Shown: in pieces, positions 60,541 through 64,000 of the stretch
How the letters are laid out: every line of letters starts with the position of its first letter
Position numbering within the stretch: position 1 is the first letter of the stretch
DNA from: Apus apus
Lineage: Eukaryota; Chordata; Aves; Apodiformes; Apodidae
NCBI RefSeq assembly: GCF_020740795.1
Contig: NC_067285.1
Location: 74,190,342 to 74,254,341 of the forward strand
DNA length: 64,000 bases
Reading direction: 5' to 3'
The notes under the pieces: generated by a model
What the model saw: only the letters and a program-made list of their open reading frames with translations
What the model was told of the DNA's origin: nothing
The model's database searches: none
Made by a program: the position numbers and the translations under genes

Positions 60541-63500
60541 CTTTGCTAGTTGCATTTTTTATTTGTGTAGCTACGGTGAAGAGTAAATAGTGCATGATTG
60601 GGTAAAGCTGTATATTATTGGATAAAATATTGTTAATATAAATAGATAATTTAAATGTTGTGTCCTTCCTTACTTCTCCTACTGAATCTTCTCTTCAGTA
60701 TGCTGACTCCTGAGTTGATAAAGCAATTCTAATTGAATTGCTGACTAATTGAATACCTCTTCCCTATTCAGAGAGCTGTTGGGATTCAGATACTCATTAG
60801 AAATACTTTGTGGTGAGAAATACTTACATTCTTGCCATTACCAGGAAAAGGTATTTCATTTAGTATATAAATAGCAGGTACCCTCCTAAACAGTGGGCCC
60901 AGCTGGTCAGAGCTTTTATCCATTTCTTGTGGTGGTTGGAATGTCTCTCAGTGTATGCAGTTTTGTGCATAACACTGAATTCAAGAGAATTTGAGAGAAT
61001 TACACTTGTCACTATTCTGTATTGAAGAATTCAGATCAGAAGCCAATTAAAGTCCCTACAGTCTGGGTTTTTTAATTTATTATTTTTCTGACTCCCTCAG
61101 GTGAGAAAGCTGTGATTTTAAAGTTAAGTTGCTTAGGACTTACATAGCAGGCTTGCTTTATGATGCAACTCTAAGGTGTCTTCAATTGCCTTTTCAATCA
61201 GGCAGGTTCAGAGCAGATTCTCACTTTTAATACCAGAAAATAAAAGAGGAAAAAGGGCAAGGATGAAGCCAAGGGTAATTTAACAGCAGGTATTATGTAG
61301 GATTGTCTGCACAGAAGTCACAGTTGAGATGTACTGTCTGAACACATTGTAACATTCACAGTTCAGGTATCTGTTAATTATGTGGAAACAATTATTCCTG
61401 GTGGATGATCTTTCTAGTACTTGATCCCCAGTATAGTTTTGTGTGTTAAACAACAGGGCTTTGCCATGGTAATTAGTTACATGGGCCAGTTTTCTTCTGC
61501 AGATATTCCAGGTGTGCCATTTTCTTAGCTGTGCAGTAAGTGTTACTGATTCTGTTACTTTCTATATTCAGTTTTTGCCTCTTTACAAAATAGGCTTGTG
61601 CTATCCTTTCATGTTTTAGGAACCCAATCTATTTAGGTAATACAAAATTAACCAATGTCCTTAAATTAACCTAAAGAAGAAACCTGAATAAATTTAAAAG
61701 ACCTGAAGTATGTATGAGTAATCTAATGCATCTTCAGATGGACTGCAAGTCTTAAATCTGGTTAGCAGTCTTACCCTCTGGCACCAGCCATATCACTAAG
61801 CCATCACATCACTGCTTTGTGTTTTGGAAATAAGTGTGCTGAAGTTCAGGGCAGGCCTCTGATATTTTTTTAACTTCATTGAATTGAGCTGTGTTGTGGA
61901 ATTCAGTGTGTTTTAATTTATAAAACTTGAGGTGTTAAACTATGTTGGAAGCTGAGCTGGGATAATTGGTCTGGGCTGATGCCGTGTGTGTGTTTGAACA
62001 GTGGTTTGACAGCTTTTGCCTTACAGAAGATTAATCTTAAAGTTCTCCTTGTATACTGTGTCTGATGAGCTTTCAAGCTGTAAGTAGAAACATTGCAGAA
62101 AAATCACTTTCCCAGCACATTGGATAGAATGCCACAGGAAAATGAGCAGTAAAGTAACAAGGTTTAGCATGTCACAGTGATTAAAATATACTAGGGTGAC
62201 ATCCCAGTGAATGCTTTAAAAAAAAAAAAAAATTGTCATGCAAAGTTATGGAGAATGATACTCTATACTGCTTGAAACAATTCACCAATAAGGCATTATA
62301 AAAAAGTAATTATTACTTGTGGGGTTGATATGATAGTAAAATACTTGAAGTGATTTTAACATCTGTTGTTCACACTTCAAGAATGTTTAAAATTAAGACT
62401 TTGTTGAGTTTGTGGATTTTCTTGTCCATGTAAGCCTGTTTAGTGGGCATTTAAACTCTCTTGTTGACCTGCTACATAAGTAACGCAAAAAGAAGTTCTT
62501 TTGTGTGAACTTCTTAAATTGATTTATCAGAAAAAATAGTATGCAGTTATCAAATAATCATATTTGAATTGAAAAGTAGTCTAGGCTTAAGTTAATGTGC
62601 TAGACAAACTTACCAGATGAGTTTTGTTGCAGAATACTAATGTGGCAATGGGAAAGAAAAAGACAAAGCTATTTATTATTTTTGTGCTCAGAGGTTTTGT
62701 GCTGAGAAGCCTGTAGTGGACGTATAGAGGGACTTCTGTCTCATTTGTGTTATTGAGACAAGTTCGTGGAATCTCTTCAAGCAGTTGCATAGTTCAACCA
62801 TGCCTGTGCTTTAAAAGCCAGCTATTAGGGTTTTGTATGTTGATCAGTTTCTTCCCTATGGTAGAAAAAAGGATGAATGCTCTTAGGAGTTAAGAATTTT
62901 TTTTCTGTTTCTTTGAAATTAAAATTAAAATCTAGAAAGCAGCTGGGGTTAACAGTGGGAATGAGAAGCATTTGTGTGTTGTTCTCTGTTCTTAGAAATT
63001 TCCTGTGGGGAATACCTTGACATTCTGTTTACTTGTAACTGAGGATTACAGACTTCAATGTTAAATCCTCTATTATAATTCTATGTAATTGATTGTTGTT
63101 TTTTCTAGTAAGATATAAAATTATGAAATATATATACAAAAACTATATGGAAGATTTCCTTCACTCCTATCTTTGTAAGATATTGCTTCACAATTTCCCT
63201 GTTTTCTAATTGCAGAGGTGTAATTGCTAAAATTCAAGTTCCCTTAACTATCAAGGCTCAAAAGTATACAAATAAAATGTAGCAAGAAGTATCATTTTAA
63301 CAAAAGCAGACTTTTATAGAATAAATTTTGCTATCTTGTAAGGAGTAATCTGTTGGCCTTGCATGTAGGGAATGCTGTTTGCTAGAATGCTTCTCCTCTT
63401 TTTTGAACATAAGATTCTTAACAGTCATCACCCATATGATGACTTATTCCATGGAGAAGTGAGATGTTTCAAAACTTAGCCCCCTCTCTCCCCAGCTGAC

Positions 63501-64000
63501 AAGCTAGGATAAAGATACTGGCTACAACCCTCTTTAGAAAATTAAATATGTAGTTTGGTTAGAACGTGTATTTCTCAAGATAGGATTCTTTCTTTCATTT
63601 TACACCTGACTTCTAAAGTACACAGATTATTGTATGATGCAAACATGTAGCATTTCTTTTCATTAAGAAAGCATTTGTCTTTAGGGGTTTTGGAAAAGGA
63701 GAAAAAATCTCACCAAGTAAAAATCTACTATAATAAAAAAGGGAACCTGATCCATTCTGACAATCTGAGGTGGGATTTGGTGTAAACTGTTTAACTCTTT
63801 CTTTGTCCAGCCCATCCTTAAAGCTTTCAAGTGTTGGACATTCCACAGTCAAATATAACAAACAGTTAATTCCAAGGCACTGCTCTCCTTACCAAGTTTT
63901 TTTCCCCTTCTCCTCCTGGCAGTACTAATTTTCCATTTTGCTATGTATGTAAGACCTGTTTTTTTCTGGGAGTTCTTTATGTAGTTGAAACCAGTTCTTA
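60541..64000. other. Intergenic DNA downstream of TMA16
   Basis: No coding exon recognised. In mammals the next gene is MARCHF1, transcribed toward TMA16, so part of this could be its 3' UTR, but nothing in the sequence proves it. It contains a poly-A run near 62219-62231 and an old CR1-like scrap near the end. Confidence 0.45.
63765..63880 (-). mobile_element. Ancient CR1-like ORF2 C-terminal scrap
   Basis: The minus-strand frame reads VECPTLESFKDGLDKE, the diverged counterpart of the CR1 VVESPSLETFK..LD motif. Preceding bases give a plausible W-N-S-L-like start. It is much more diverged than the other CR1 copies in the window and lacks the 3' tail. Confidence 0.55.

Noticed and set aside
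60541-64000. 3' UTR of MARCHF1 on the minus strand
   Set aside because: Expected from mammalian gene order, but no coding exon or diagnostic sequence is seen here.
1-64000. Prokaryotic-type features: operons, CRISPR arrays, ribosome binding sites, tRNA or rRNA genes
   Set aside because: None seen. The sequence is vertebrate nuclear DNA with spliced genes and LINEs.

Overview
The window is vertebrate nuclear DNA, almost certainly from a bird. It has spliced GT-AG genes, CpG islands, AT-rich intergenic DNA, several CR1 LINE copies ending in the ATTCTRTG-type tail, and one degraded repeat resembling a common avian ERV-type LTR family. The species cannot be named from the sequence alone.

Three protein-coding genes are supported. 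NPY1R (neuropeptide Y receptor Y1) lies on the minus strand, with coding exons at 5350-6048 and 4771-5229. NPY5R (receptor Y5) lies on the plus strand with a single coding exon at 22590-23921. They are head to head, as known in mammals, with 16.5 kb between their start codons and a strong CpG island at about 16.95-17.96 kb between them. TMA16 (60S ribosome biogenesis factor) lies on the plus strand in seven exons from 51527 to 60435. Exon 1 contributes only the ATG. This order matches the mammalian NPY1R-NPY5R-TMA16 block on human 4q32, with no TKTL2 between NPY5R and TMA16.

Layout: 1-4770, 3' side of NPY1R; 4771-6500, NPY1R coding exons and a CpG island; 6573-16900, intergenic or 5' UTR intron DNA with CR1 fragments and an LTR-like repeat; 16950-17960, CpG island, probable promoter region; 17960-22580, probable 5' intron of NPY5R; 22590-24290, NPY5R and its 3' end; 24300-46146, gene-poor DNA with CR1 fragments, a second LTR-like block, microsatellites and possible regulatory sequence; 46147 to about 50470, a nearly full-length but decayed CR1 on the minus strand with recognisable ORF1 (esterase) and ORF2 (endonuclease plus reverse transcriptase); 51380-51960, TMA16 CpG island; 51527-60520, TMA16; the remainder is downstream DNA with one old CR1 scrap.

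NPY1R and NPY5R encode Gi/o-coupled receptors for NPY-family peptides, and their arrangement suggests shared regulation. TMA16 is an unrelated housekeeping neighbour. I found no previously undescribed system. The best points for a second look are the in-frame, stop-free NPY1R intron, the long CR1 with an altered esterase GDSL motif next to the TMA16 promoter, the ATG-only first exon of TMA16, and an apparent target-site duplication around a CR1 tail.
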